Below, one piece after another: positions 1-10,270 of a stretch of DNA of 20,206 bases. Within the stretch, counting starts at the first letter, position 1; every line of letters starts with the position of its first letter. Source of the DNA: Hirudo medicinalis (lineage: Eukaryota > Annelida > Clitellata > Hirudinida > Hirudinidae). The stretch is from positions 382,846-403,051 of the forward strand of contig MPNW01000023.1 in NCBI GenBank assembly GCA_011800805.1. Reading direction: 5' to 3'. A model generated the notes under the pieces. That model made no database searches. It saw nothing but the letters and a program-made list of their open reading frames with translations, and had not been told where the DNA came from. The translations under genes and the position numbers were made by a program.

Positions 1-597
1 GTTGTATCATGTATATGTCTTCTTCTAGATCACCATAAAGAAAAGCAGTAGACACATCAAATTGCAACAAATACAATTTATCTCTAGCTGCTACACTGAG
101 CACAGATCTGACAGTTGAAAGTCTTGACACTGGAAAAATCAATTCCTTCCTTTTGGTTGAATCCTTTAGCAACCAGTCGTGCTTTATATTTGCTGATTGA
201 TCCATCTGGATTCCTCTTGATTTTAAAAATCCATTTACAAGGAATTGTTTTTCTTCCTATAGGCAACTTCTCTAGATTCCAGGTTTGATTTTCTTTCAAA
301 GATGTAATCTCACATCTATGGATATCTTGGTATCTCCACTTTCTTGATACCGAAGCCTATACGAATCATCTCCATTGTATCCAATTAATACACACTTGAG
401 AGCTTTCTTATCAAGCTTTTTCCTCTTTTGTTCAGGAATGTGAGCATCTTGCAGCTTCAACGAGAGTTCTGTTATCTCTCTCAGCACATCCATTTTGTTG
501 TGGAGTGTATGGAGTGATCAGCATCTGCTTGACTCCATGTTGCTGCAGAATCTTCCTAACTTTTTCATTGTCAAATTCAAGTCCATTGTCACTCATG
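1..597 (-). mobile_element. Ty1/copia retrotransposon pol fragment (integrase to reverse transcriptase), degenerate
   Basis: Read on the minus strand, 597 down to about 480 gives an integrase core piece with SDNG (a catalytic Asp) and a later PQQNG-CAER (the catalytic Glu). From 493 to 296 comes the integrase C-terminal part, with HIPEQKRKKLDKKA and a VLIGY motif as in copia proteins. From 299 to the edge is the start of the reverse transcriptase, with CKWIFKIKRNPDG and YKARLVAKGFNQ. A frameshift near 130-140 moves the frame to one reading LYLLQFDVSTAFLYGDLEED, which contains the first Asp of the polymerase site. Frame changes between the blocks and missing ends mark a dead copy. The order integrase before reverse transcriptase is diagnostic of Ty1/copia. 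The element continues beyond position 1. Confidence 0.9.
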
Positions 598-975
598 GTA
601 TTTAACAGAGCTTGTTTAGGTGAAAATATTTGGATGTATGTACTGATCTAATTATATCTTTGACATTACATTAGTGGCATCTGCAGAAAGATCTTTTCTA
701 AGCTGAAGTGCATCTAAAATTTTCTTCGCAATGGCTCAAGAACATCTGTATTTTTTTTCAACTTTAGTTTTGACTTCCCATTTGCGTTGAGCGCTAATAG
801 TTTATTAACCGACAAAGGATTTAGTTCTGGATTAATTTGGATTATTTGCGAGTGTGCGCGTAAAATTTTGTATACCATTTAAAACCAGGTATGTCGTTAA
901 GGGTATGAAATTTCCGCTGGTCTATTTTTCATGAATCCTATAAAAATTTATAATCTTATATCTTTCAGTAACCAG
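598..975. other. Unassigned stretch between copia and hAT relics
   Basis: No convincing coding frame, RNA gene or terminal repeat was found here. The first 160 bases may still belong to the copia pol gene or to an element inserted into it, but frames on both strands are broken by stops. I could not locate a hAT-type terminal inverted repeat in front of the following transposase. Confidence 0.4.
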
Positions 976-3137
976 ATGAAACGAACAATTGGCTCCTATT
1001 TTGTTCTTACAACAGCAATATCTAATAAAAGACCTAGTGAGGGTGCTACAACAATTCAATCAAGTGTTTTGTAAATATTGAAAATGAAAGTACAGGAACA
1101 TCCAAGCCACATTTTGTGAATTCTTTTCAAAGAGAAGAACGTTATTACAATAAACTCTCGGAACAGAAATATAATTGGTTAGAATACAGTGATGAAAAAG
1201 GAGGTGCATTTTGTAGGTTATGCCAAAACTTCATGAAAAATGATGCAGGAGTTTTGCAAAAGATAGATGGTGTGTTTATAACAGTTCCTTTTACTTTATT
1301 CGAAAAAGCTTTAGGAAAAAAAGGAAAGCTGGAGATACATGAATATTCGTTAGCTCATACTGTGAGTGTACAAATGGAAATTTTCAAAAATCAAGCTATG
1401 AAGAAACCCATCCATGCTCAAATAAATCAATAGAGTGAAAGTGAAAGAGACTCAAATAGAAAAGGCTTAAAACACTTTTGCGAGGTTTGTACTTTTTGGT
1501 AAAGGAAGAAGTAGCTCATACTACTATGAGAGTTTGATTGAAAGTAATCTAGCTAAGTTAAGTAATGATTTTAACATATGGTTAAATGCTCAGAGTGAGA
1601 GATCAAATTATAGCAGCAAGGACACTGCTTCTGAACTATTAGTGTGTATGGGTGAAATCATAAAAGATGACTTGAAGAAGACATTGATAAACAAAAATTT
1701 TCCATTTTAGCAGATGAAAGTAGTTCTGCAAGAAATGAAATGGAGCTAATTATGATGTTCAGGGTTATGGAAGATAAAGTACCCATGGAAAAGTTCATGG
1801 CAATAGTAAAAATCTCTGATGGAAAAGCAGAAACAATTGCAAATGCTATTGACAATGAACTTACTGCTCTCGATTTGGCTGGTAATATTGGAGGTGTGAG
1901 AAGAAAGCTCTCAGAGAAAGCAAACAAAGAAGTTCTCTATATATATTGCAGAGCACATATCTTATCCTTGGCTGCAGCTTCCTGCAGAAATGAAAACCAG
2001 GTCAAAAGATTTTTTCATGTTTTGAAGGACATATACAAGATGTTCAGCAAGTCACCTAAAAAAGAAAATAACAAAATTTACTTTATTTCATTTCTTTTTT
2101 CATTTCATTTCTTTTCATTTGCGTGACATTCAATCGGTAATAAATGATCCAATTCTTAAGATCCCAGAGTGTGTTGAAGTGAGACGGTTATCCCATCACA
2201 GGATAGTGAATGCTATTTTCAGAAGCTTAAAATCATTTTGATAGCATGTGAGCATATCCACAAAGAAGGGGAAAACCTTGTATCATTAGCTAGAGGAATT
2301 TTGCTTGAAATCGGAAGTGAAAGTTTCATAATCACCTGCCAAGTTATGAATGAAATTCTTAGTGCACTCTCCTTCCTCAGCAGTGCTTTACAAAAAAGGA
2401 CTTAAGTTTGACTAAAGTCATCACATTAATTACTACAACGAAATTGCACTTGAGAGATACTGCAAAGCAATGCGAAGTTAACGATAGTGACTTATAGAAA
2501 AATATTAAATGTAAAATAGCTGAAATAAAATTGGAAGCTCGCCTGATTGAAGATGAAAATGTAAAAAGTACAGTAGCAGGTATGACGAGGTATTGTGTCA
2601 TCAAAGAAATTGAAGACCAATTCAACGACAAATCGATTGAGATTATGTTATTTGCAAGTTGATTTGAGACCTTTCAATCATTGTCAGGTTTGCAAGACAA
2701 ATAAGTCATAAATTTTTGTAACAACTTTCCCATTCTCAATTCAGAAGCTGTACTTGCGGATTTGAAATCTTTTACATTTTTCATAAAGTCTATGGTTAAT
2801 TGTGAAAGATATAAAGCAGACGAAAGCCCGTTAACAAAAATATTGGAAGCTGACATGGGGTAATGTGAGTTAAAAGCCCTCCTTGTTATTCCAGTAACAA
2901 CTTCCTCAGTAGAGAGTTCTTTTAGTACAATGAACAGGATCCTCAATAAGGCAAGAAATAGAATGATACTAGAAACTTTAACTCATTGTGTGATCATAAG
3001 CATTGAAGGACTTGAAGTTCCAACGGGAGATTTTCTAGATAGAGTTGTAGATTTATATGCATTGAAAACCTCGGCGAATAAGATTTCTTTGAAAATTTCA
3101 TTTTTGAACAATTCTTTTTATTTTAGCTTTTGTGATT
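976..3137 (+). pseudogene. hAT-superfamily transposase (ZMYM1/DUF4371-like), degenerate
   Basis: A decayed cut-and-paste transposase. An in-frame ATG at 976 begins MKRTIGSYF, resembling the MKR-x-I-x-x-F start of ZMYM1-type hAT proteins. An open stretch at 1116-1433 carries a TTF/BED-like finger (FCRLCQNF, then paired His around HEYSLAH). From about 1530 to 2090 a DUF4371-like core follows, with SILADESSSARNE supplying the likely first catalytic Asp and YCRAHILSLAAAS downstream. From about 2880 to 3090 the C-terminal dimerisation region is recognisable (PVTTSSVESSFSTMNRILNK by bridging frames, then a conserved Leu-rich helix). Several stops and frameshifts, mainly around 1433-1530 and 2090-2900, separate these blocks. 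Terminal inverted repeats and target duplications were not found. The short minus-strand reading frames here are shadows. Confidence 0.85.
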
Positions 3138-3154
3138 GATTTTTAATATGTTTG

Positions 3155-3912
3155 TGTAGTGGTGCAAGATGCCAAGTACAAGCTCTGTGGCGGAACCGAG
3201 ACACTGCACATGCGCTTAGCAATTGCACATATGCTCTTGCCAATGGTCGGTGTACGTGGCGACATAACCAGGTCCTTCGAGAAGTGTGTGAGGCCGTAAA
3301 AGCAGCAGTTTCCAAGGCAAACTCGCGCACGACTGCTAATCAGCGAAAGATTTATTCCTTGCGCGAGGGCTTCTCACACCTCTGCGAAAAGATATGTCAA
3401 AGGCCCAGGAGAGATTCTTGCAGAGGCAAACGATTGGATAGTCGCAGCCGACCTAGAAGTGATGGGGTACTATCCCCAGGTGCTGATAGAAAGTGGCAAG
3501 AGGCCGGACATGGTACTCGTGTATTTATCGACTACCGTCCAATTGGAATCGAATAAAAGCCCGTGGTCGAGTCCCGAAAAATTTTTCCCGACTGCCGCTA
3601 CAAAGACAATTTAAGCCCCAGTTTGCATATATTAAGTACACGGCGCGAAGAAGCCACCGAGACCATTCATAACCGCTATAGGCAACTGGGGCGTATGCGA
3701 TCGACACAAGAAGGCCAGCGAGAGCCTCGCATAGCCGAGGATAGCGCTGGATGCGAAAGGTTAAAACCGACAGAGACTTCCGTCTGATCACCGGATGCGG
3801 CCCGCCCCCCGAAAACATAAGGAGATTCATAGGGCCGAAACGTTTGAAGACGGGGGAAACTCCTCTGAGAATCCCTGTCGGAGCTCCAAGGCGGAGTTTT
3901 AAGAAACTAAGA
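3155..3912 (+). mobile_element. Non-LTR retrotransposon 3' part with restriction-like endonuclease, copy 1
   Basis: This is the C-terminal end of a retrotransposon protein of the R2-like type. At 3165-3235 a zinc knuckle (KLCG in one frame, DTAHALSNC in the next) is followed by TWRHNQVLREVCEAVKAA, then DWIVAADLEVMGYYPQVL and KRPDMVLVY, the PD part of a PD-(D/E)xK-type nuclease. The parts lie in different frames, so the copy is dead. The 3' untranslated region at 3832-3899 contains CGAAACGTTTGAAGACG and a GGAGCTCC block shared with the copies near 18059 and 18868. The probable element end is the AAGAAAC at about 3901-3907. The stretch is clearly more GC-rich than its surroundings. No target-site duplication was found, and the 5' boundary is approximate. 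Confidence 0.8.
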
Positions 3913-4055
3913 CTTCGGGGTGAAATATTTTTTATAACTGAGTTGCGATGCCTCGATTAGGTGTTAAGTAAATGCGAGTTGCATACTCCTATGGTGCTAC
4001 ATCAAAAATAAATTTAATTTTGAAACCTCGGCCGTCAACAATATCCAATGTGACG

Positions 4056-4061
4056 TTTATT
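4056..4061 (-). promoter_or_regulatory. AATAAA polyadenylation signal, distal gene end
   Basis: A canonical AATAAA on the minus strand lies about 20 bases after the stop codon at 4082-4084. This supports the exon at 4082-4753 as the terminal exon of the long transcript. Confidence 0.6.
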
Positions 4062-4081
4062 TTACAATTCCGATTGAAGCA

Positions 4082-4753
4082 TCACTTCAGATTTGTTAAA
4101 TCAGTACAACTTGAAACAATGTCACAATCACTTCCAATGACCACTTTGCTTACAAACGATCCCGACTTTGGCGGCAGACGGCTGGCAGAAACGCTTCTTC
4201 CTTCTCTACGTTTTTGACCAATAGTAGGACGATCCTCTGCCTTGTTATACATTGGGGAAAAAGTTTGGTTTAGATTTTGAGTCATTCGGGTAATTTTCGG
4301 ACCAACGGCGATACCACATCGGTGAGAGGAGAGATTAGTAGTCAACCGGTTATATGTTTCAAAATGAATGGCCTGGTGATGAAAGCCGTTTGAATCATAT
4401 CTAAATGTTTCATCTTCTACTCTAAAACCTTCGCTCTTGCTCTTTGTATTTCCAATAAAAATAGTACCTCTAGTGCCCGCAGATGTTTCTCTAAATTCTC
4501 CTTTGACACCAGAAACATGTCTGACTTTAGACGAATCACCGATGAACAAACCTCCTCTGACCTCTGCGTGATGGATTTGGTCAAGATTCAAATCAAGACT
4601 TTTCTGATCACGATTGATAGGCACAGGACTAAGGGGAACATACGAGCGCTCTTGAAAGTCTGTTTCTGGGACTTTCTGAAACCTCTCTTCGATCTTCTTT
4701 TGATTCCTCGAATAGATATTCCGTATCTGTTCGGAAATAGTTTTTAAGTTGGA
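4082..4753 (-). CDS. Slac2-like gene, exon 16 (terminal, disordered tail)
   Basis: The terminal coding exon gives about 223 residues rich in Ser, Arg, Lys and Asp, with no recognised domain. It starts after an AG at 4755-4754 (ATAAAG) or a second AG at 4728-4727 (GAACAG). Both are in phase 0 and match the donor of the preceding exon, so the two starts differ by nine residues. The exon ends at a TGA at 4082-4084. Visible motifs include VRHVSGVKGEFRET and basic runs such as QKRREGR. A potential donor (GTAAGC) near 4155 could allow a different ending, but the AATAAA just after the stop argues for termination here. I do not recognise this tail. Actin or membrane binding would be a guess by analogy with the C-termini of melanophilin and MyRIP. 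Confidence 0.68.
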   Translation of the reverse strand, partial: SNLKTISEQIRNIYSRNQKKIEERFQKVPETDFQERSYVPLSPVPINRDQKSLDLNLDQIHHAEVRGGLFIGDSSKVRHVSGVKGEFRETSAGTRGTIFIGNTKSKSEGFRVEDETFRYDSNGFHHQAIHFETYNRLTTNLSSHRCGIAVGPKITRMTQNLNQTFSPMYNKAEDRPTIGQKRREGRSVSASRLPPKSGSFVSKVVIGSDCDIVSSCTDLTNLK

Positions 4754-4828
4754 CTTTATTGAGTGACATTATAATGTAATTATTTATTAATGAGATTCAT
4801 TATGGCGAAAGTCATTGCTATGCATTAC

Positions 4829-4929
4829 CCTCGAGTCACTGACGATATCGATAGCAAACTTTTTACGCAACTCCTTAACAGAAGGCATTTTCATTGATGT
4901 CAGTTCCTCACCCAAATCACTGCTTTCTC
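4829..4929 (-). CDS. Slac2-like gene, exon 15
   Basis: A 101-base exon bounded by an acceptor ending CAAG (4931-4930) and a good donor, AGG|GTAATG (GT at 4828-4827). It enters in phase 1 and leaves in phase 0, which fits the exons on both sides. Its 33 complete codons include MPSVKELRKKFAIDIVSDSR, a basic amphipathic segment that stands out from the disordered sequence around it and may be a short binding motif. The flanking introns are short, about 123 and 75 bases. Function not recognised. Confidence 0.72.
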
Positions 4930-5052
4930 CTTGTCAAATTCAAGAATTTAAATGACCATTAAATGATATAATAACTGTTAATTATTAATCATTAATAACT
5001 TAAAAATAAAGTGTTTAGTCACAGTAGTTTACAAATTTGCAAAAACAAAAAC

Positions 5053-5814
5053 CTGCTTCAGATGAGAAAACGTCTTCTCCCGATGACATTGTTCGTTGAT
5101 TGTTCTCAGATTTAGATATAGATCCGATTTGATACCGCTTTTGAGGATTATGTTCTTTTAAATTATCTAACTCATTGATATGACACTGCAAAATGTCTAC
5201 GTTTGGAGAAAGAGACACTTTGCTCGAGCATTCCATAGCGTCCTGTGGTGTTAAGTTTCTAGAATAAGGAATTTCACAAAATGATGGGCGTTCTGATGCT
5301 ATAGAGTCGCCTTGACTCCCATGTCTTGATCTATCACCTGTGCAATAATTTGGTTTCGAAGATTGGCTGCCAGAATTTGATTTCGATTGAATGTTGATAT
5401 TGTTCGACAAAAACAACTTTTTTTTTGAAGACTCCTTTGTTTCTTCATCTCTTTCGATTACCGAATCGCCTTTTGTTTCCTTATTCGTGAAATTTTGTGG
5501 ATCATCGAGATGAAATAATGATTTAATTTTTTCATCTTTATTTGCATCAAAGGGTTTTCTATCATTATCGCCTTCCATCTTTATTTTGACGTCAGAATTG
5601 TCAACACTGCCCAATAGCCATCTGTGCGACAGTGAACTTTTCTTCTGTTTTTTAGAAAAACTGCTTTCTCTGCTGGTCGACGGAGTGAATGTTTCTTTTT
5701 CAGATGAACATATAACATCATCGTCGTCGTTGCACTCGGATGTTAATTTAGTACACGGCTGATGTAATCCTTTGGTTTTGTCTTGTTCTATAAATAAAAT
5801 GTCATTATCTCCTA
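5053..5814 (-). CDS. Slac2-like gene, exon 14 (long low-complexity exon; start uncertain)
   Basis: About 254 residues, dominated by Ser, Lys, Asp, Glu and Asn, with polar runs such as SECNDDDDVICSS and KESSKKK. It looks intrinsically disordered and has no signal peptide or membrane segment. The 3' edge is a CAG|GTTTTT donor (GT at 5052-5051) that joins exon 15 in phase 1. The 5' edge is weak. The reading frame is open upstream to a TGA at 5869-5867, and the only AG in the required phase 1 is GAAG at 5815, which lacks a pyrimidine tract. A better tract ends at CGTAAAG near 5872, but entry there hits stops in all frames. The exon is probably real because of its length and phase with exon 15. 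Its link to the Ig exons is inferred. Confidence 0.62.
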
Positions 5815-5869
5815 CTTCTTTTATGGTCTTACATTTCTTTTTCAATCGATGAAATTGTTCGAATAATCA

Positions 5870-6128
5870 ACTTTACGACAGAATAAGACAAACACTTTAT
5901 AGAATTGTTAAGATATTCATTCAACAAGAAGTAATTTTATATAGCTACAAAGCTATGTAATCTCGGCGGCGAAATACATTTTGAGCATCGGTTGTTCGAA
6001 TCTTCGGGTCTTTCGAACATTTTCGACCAGCAAAAACAATGTATGTAATGGTTAAATTAAATGTAGATTATGGGAAGTTTTTAGTATGACTTCCTGATAT
6101 CAAAATGTTTTATACCTGATCTATGTTA
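5870..6128. other. Intron or intergenic AT-rich stretch
   Basis: No coding frame could be supported. A pol III B-box-like string (GGTTGTTCGAATC) occurs near 5990-6003, but no A box sits at a suitable distance, so no RNA gene is called. Confidence 0.35.
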
Positions 6129-6134
6129 TTTATT
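6129..6134 (-). promoter_or_regulatory. AATAAA signal after the Ig exons (possible short isoform)
   Basis: A minus-strand AATAAA lies about 120 bases after the TAA at 6252-6254 that ends the open form of exon 13. It would serve a shorter transcript ending soon after the immunoglobulin domain. Confidence 0.4.
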
Positions 6135-6251
6135 CGTTTATCTGATTAAAGTCCTTCGCACAACTAAGATGATTTGGACAAGGGCTTACAATAAAAATCC
6201 TACGTTTTAATTGCTTTCAGAGGCGGAGATAGTCAGAATAGCTCGTTGAAT

Positions 6252-6370
6252 TTAGAAATGACAGCCAGTTGTTTCATCATAAACTTTCCAACCTGTTAGT
6301 CCATGGTTTGCTTGAACATTTAAAAAATTTCGAGTAACATTTGCATTTTGCTGGTAAATCTGTGTGCTAC
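6252..6370 (-). CDS. Slac2-like gene, exon 13 (terminal or internal)
   Basis: A strong acceptor (CGTTACCATTTCAG, AG at 6372-6371) opens this exon in phase 1, matching the donor of the Ig exon at 6440. Reading through gives 38 more residues, ending YDETTGCHF and a TAA at 6254-6252. Alternatively an ACAG|GTTGGA donor at 6293/6292 leaves in phase 1 and would join exon 14. The two choices give either a short protein ending just after the Ig domain or the long protein with the disordered tail. The 3600-base total uses the short form of this exon, 6293-6370. Confidence 0.62.
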
Positions 6371-6439
6371 CTGAAATGGTAACGAGCAGATGGTAGTTTA
6401 TATTCCACATAAAAATAATTTCTCAATTTTCAAAGCTAC

Positions 6440-6649
6440 CAGTATCATCTTGTTTCTCCACAGTAATTCGAAACCCTTTTTGACAAAAGCCGACTTTGTT
6501 GGAGGCCATGCACATGTAATAGCCGTGGTCTCCATTTGCCACAGAGATGATTTCTAATCGGTGGTTGGCTCCCCTCTGCCAGGTAATGTATCTATCGCTC
6601 AGACCATTTAATTCCACCAGATCCTTTGAATGTTTGTACCATGTGATGT
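6440..6649 (-). CDS. Slac2-like gene, exon 12: second half of an I-set immunoglobulin domain
   Basis: The acceptor is ATCTTCAG (AG at 6651-6650) and the donor is ACTG|GTAGCT (GT at 6439-6438). The exon is phase 1 at both ends, as is usual for Ig exons. The sequence supplies the conserved Trp of strand C (DITWYKHSKDL), the RLEIISV strand, and the hallmark NGDHGYYMCMASNKVG with Asp-x-Gly-x-Tyr-x-Cys. Joined to exon 11, which holds the first Cys, it completes a domain of about 95 residues with both disulfide cysteines and the core Trp. No signal peptide is evident in this protein, so an intracellular I-set domain, as in muscle and actin-linked proteins such as palladin or titin, is more likely than a secreted one. 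Confidence 0.85.
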
Positions 6650-6772
6650 CTGAAGATAGTACCGAAGTTTCACAACATAATTGTCATATTATTCAAGACA
6701 GTGTTTGTATTGTAAATGCTAACAAAATAATAAATTAAGCATATTTAATCATGTGAACACCCATCAACTAAC

Positions 6773-7062
6773 CTATAGGCTTCGTACCGACTACAACGCA
6801 GTCGAGACTCAATGGTTTTCCCAAGGTGGCAGTGCTGTCTTCAGGTTCTATGACAAATCTTGGTACTTCACTATTTTCGTTTCCGTCATCCGTATAAGAA
6901 AGAACCTTTAAACGTTCGTTGTCCAAGGATTTTTTCCTCCTAAACATCGTAAGATTTGTATTCTCCAAAATGTCAGGATCGTCTATTGATCCCTTGTTCA
7001 AAGACTCTGAGTATATGTTATCACTTCTCGAGGGTAACATCTTCGTTTCGTCTGTCGAGAAA
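6773..7062 (-). CDS. Slac2-like gene, exon 11: linker and first half of the Ig domain
   Basis: Begins after an AG at 7064-7063 (TTTTTTAATAG, phase 2), matching the AT|GTAAGT donor of exon 10. An alternative is GACAG at 7053-7052 in phase 1, paired with a weaker exon 10 donor (ACAA|GTAAAA). The first 70 or so residues are polar (MLPSRSDNIYSES, MFRRKKSLDNERLKV). Then PRFVIEPEDSTATLGKPLSL opens the Ig domain and DCVVVG gives its first cysteine. The exon ends at ATAG|GTTAGT in phase 1. The alternative pair changes only a few residues at the junction. Confidence 0.75.
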
Positions 7063-7205
7063 CTATTAAAAAATTTTTATTTTTATATGCATCTAAAAAA
7101 TTTTAAATTGTTAAATTATATACAGAAACTGGGTATTGGAAATTAGGTATGATTAGCAATAGGCTCACTAATACAAAGAAAAAGAACAAAAATATATCTA
7201 CTTAC

Positions 7206-7710
7206 ATTTTTTTACTTGTATCCGGCAGGAAAATAACTAAATTCTGGCCTTCGGAAACCTCATTCAATGTCTTCCCATCATCACCGTCAATATCGTCATC
7301 ATCTTCATTATTTTTTCTTTCACTACCGTAGTGATCATTAACTCCATATGGGATCCTTTTTTTCATTATCAGAGATCCTCTTTCCCCTATTTTCCAACTA
7401 TCTTCAGAAATTTGTGGACTTTGCAGATTTGGAGAGATGAAATTATTATCTACATTTGGGAAGGAGGTCATTGAAATGATATCAAGGTCAGGGTCAGCAA
7501 ATGACAAAGGTCGACCTCCGATGATTTTTTCTTCGGCTTCAAAGCCATACAATTTCTTTGTGTATTCCAGAGGTAACTCAACGGGGGGCAATGGTACTTC
7601 TTTACTCTTGCTTTCAGTAAAACTTCTCAGAGATTCTAGATCGAGGTCATCGTTTAATAATGATGATGCTTCATCTTCGTCCGTTAGTGAGCATTGCGAT
7701 TGCTCTATTT
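7206..7710 (-). CDS. Slac2-like gene, exon 10 (acidic disordered exon)
   Basis: A 505-base exon, opened by ATTTCTGTTGACAG (AG at 7712-7711) in phase 1 and closed by a near-perfect donor, AT|GTAAGT, in phase 2. It encodes about 168 residues that are acidic and polar: CSLTDEDEASSLLNDDLDLE near the start, a Pro-rich PLPPVELPLEY, then NNEDDDDIDGDDGKT. No domain is recognised. Because it enters in phase 1, it can be spliced directly to the CAAG|GTAGTA donor of exon 9 across a 2.9-kb intron full of transposon relics. It may act as a spacer between the Rab-binding head and the Ig domain. It is the weakest place to claim that the two halves form a single gene. Confidence 0.72.
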
Positions 7711-9240
7711 CTGTCAACAGAAATTATTATTACAATTAGTTACTAATTTGTTCTCGATTTTTAGTTTATTGAAGAATAAAAAGAAACGTTCGATATGGTT
7801 TCGTATTAGGGTTTCCGTAATTACAAGAAAACATGAATTTCTAAATGGATTTTTTGCTTGATGTTTGAATTTAATGTGAATTTTAATTGAGCAAAGTCAC
7901 TTTAAGGACTCGATAATGGAGGAGAATTTTGTTACCGTTCTTTTCATTACGCACTTACCCTATAATTAGCTCAAACATCTTCACAAAATTAAAAATACCT
8001 GAAATTCACCAAATAAACTATATACATCCGGGTATTTTAATGTATAAACTGATCATTGCATGCTTTGTTTATTTAGAAATTTATTCATGAAACCGCCACA
8101 TAACATAATAATCCTTTTATAATTTGCTAGACTATAAAGCTCCATTTATACGTTTAGGCTATTATGTTATATCTATTCAAAAATGATAGCTATCATATTC
8201 CTACAACCGAATTTGTCTTGATTTAAACATATGTTTAAACAGTTTATTATCAAATTACCATTATCTCAATGACGGTTGTAATGCAATATTAAAATGTCCT
8301 TTCCGTCCTTATCCAAAAGAATACCTAATAGGTTCAAAACTTAATGTAAAATATTAAATGAGTTGTCCAAATACCGGCATGTTCCTTAGAACTAACCCTT
8401 GAGCTGATATTTGCGAATTGATATTTTCTATACTTATTTTTTTTGTTTCGGTTCAATAAAAAAAATTTAGTCGACCACAAACATGCTCTTCGTTAGAGGT
8501 GGAACAACTCTATTTGTTTTCATGTGAAAAAGAAACATGTTATTTGGACTATATGGTCCTCATGCAATGTTCTTTATGTTTTCAAGTTATAATATAAAAT
8601 ATTTCTTAGCCGATCATGGCGAACGATCAGTGATGATTCGGAGACAAGTTCCGAGCAAAAATGACTGAGCTGGTCTTTGGGATGAGAGACGGTCGGCAGA
8701 CCAAAGTATTAAAATATCATCTGCTTCATTTCACAGAAATTTATTACGGAAGAAATTTAATTCTTCCAAGTAGTCGAGAAACTTTTTCAAGAAAAGAAAC
8801 TTGAAAGTTTTGGAGGAGTAGATAAGCCTGTTTCTCGTACTTAAATCTGAAAATATCTGAGGAATTATGTCAAGATTGATTTAAAGCCATGGAAAGCAGT
8901 GTAATTCCCAATTTCGTATGCAAAACGCCATCAGGAGGGCCCTTAGGGAACTTGATGTAAAATACTTAAGAACATTGTCAACTTTATCTTGCTGGACAAA
9001 ACATGGCTATTTTATTTTAGATATATTCATATAGATGATTTAGTAATTTATCCTTAGTGGCTATTGAGACCCTTAAAAGTATTAAAATGCTATAAATGAT
9101 TGCGCGAAAATTTCTTAATGAAATTTTGGAAAAACTTTCGAAAATGTATTTTCACAATCAGACATAAGAGTTATCTGGAAATTATAGAAAGTCCTCAATG
9201 TTTCTATTATAGGTTATTTATCTATAGATTGGATGAAAAT
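7711..9240. other. Intron, no gene seen
   Basis: AT-rich sequence with frequent stops on both strands. A short plus-strand frame from about 8919 (MQNAIRRALRELDVKY) has no recognisable family and no support. The GC-richer patch at about 8605-8700 looks like a piece of some repeat, but I cannot name it. Confidence 0.5.
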
Positions 9241-9778
9241 ATATATCCAAAGAGAAGGGTCGTATACATGGCGACACAATCAAGTACTGAAAATAGTGGT
9301 TGAAGAAATGAAGGCAGCATGTTCAAAGGCAAACGCTCGCGAATTGGTCCCACAAAAGAGAATGTACTTTCAAAGAGAAGGCGCATCACAATATGCCAGA
9401 AATTAGTATAAAACTCCAAGGAGAAATCTCCTCGAGAATGCAAACTATTGATTGAGCGCAGCCGACATCGGAAAAATGACATGCTATCCTCAGGTGATCC
9501 AGGAAGTGGACGCAGGCTAGACGCTGTGATGGTATCCACCGCGACCATCTTGATGGAGTTAACGCCATCAGGAAGGCCAAGGCAAGGAAGAACAGTCTTC
9601 TGGGAAGAATGGAGCAAAGCAACGTGCTCAAAGAAGACAAGTATTATGAACTTGCAATGGAAAAAAGATAGAGTGCACTTCTTCGCCATTGAAGTTGGAG
9701 TACGAGGATTAGTTGACAGTTGACGTCCTGAAGAGATGGGTCTTCAGGTGACGTTTCAAGAGCTCCAGGGATGGTTGA
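9241..9778 (+). mobile_element. Non-LTR retrotransposon with restriction-like endonuclease, copy 2 (degenerate)
   Basis: A second copy of the family at 3155-3912 and 18179-18940. By bridging frames it reads SYTWRHNQVLK, then KANARELVPQKRMYFQREGA, then SAADIG-x-MTCYPQVIQE and finally an EVGVRGL near 9693. In copies 1 and 3 the matching blocks are TWRHNQVLREV, YYPQVLIE or HYPQVIQE, and EVGARGL. Many stops and frameshifts show it is older or more damaged than the others. The 3' untranslated block with CGAAACGTTTG is absent, so the 3' end seems lost or diverged. It lies inside the proposed intron between exons 9 and 10. Confidence 0.7.
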
Positions 9779-9789
9779 ACTCTTACATG

Positions 9790-10270
9790 TAGGGGTGTGT
9801 GCATTCCAAACAGCAGGGGAGGCATATGAGAAGCCTTCGCTGACGTATGATCTGTTGACTGGTTAGCGCAATATATGTGGCAACACTAAACCGGCCCACT
9901 TTCTTATAAGCGCTTGAAAGCATCAGGCTTTTATGTTTCAAAAACATAAATGGCTGAAACATGTTCAATATTCTCTCTTTTTCCCATAGTGATGAGGTGA
10001 GGCTTTCTTTCTGTCCAGACAAATTGCCAAAATACACGTAAACTTTCGTAACCGGTGGAGGACGCGTAGATTGATGAGGCACCCCTCTGATCAATTGTCA
10101 TTTGAGATCTTTGGCCCACTGCAGTTTCATCCATAGCAATCATGTAGGAGATCTAGTATTTGGAAGAGTCGATGCCGTCAACAAAGGACTTGAATGCAAA
10201 TGCACGTTTAATAACTTCATTATCTTCATTATTATCTGATTTTAGACATAACCTGATGCTTTGATTGGTC
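9790..10270 (-). pseudogene. Pogo/Tigger-like DDE transposase fragment
   Basis: Read on the minus strand from about 10270: SFVDGIDSSKY, then MIAMDETAVG with the first catalytic Asp of a DDE_1-type transposase, then TIDQRGASSIYASSTGYESL, the usual continuation with the TxxxxG and TTG-x-E-like blocks. After a frameshift near 10040 comes GKRENIEHVSAIYVFET, and another frame gives ALIRKWAG. The later catalytic residues are not recognised. The N-terminal CENP-B-like DNA-binding domain is missing. It lies in an intron of the minus-strand gene and in the same orientation. Confidence 0.72.

Noticed and set aside
3118..3330. Minus-strand Arg/His-rich frame
   Set aside because: It overlaps the zinc knuckle and TWRHNQVL block of retrotransposon copy 1, which is read on the plus strand.
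9222..9689. Minus-strand hydrophobic frame suggesting a membrane protein
   Set aside because: It is the antisense shadow of degenerate retrotransposon copy 2 and has no family likeness of its own.
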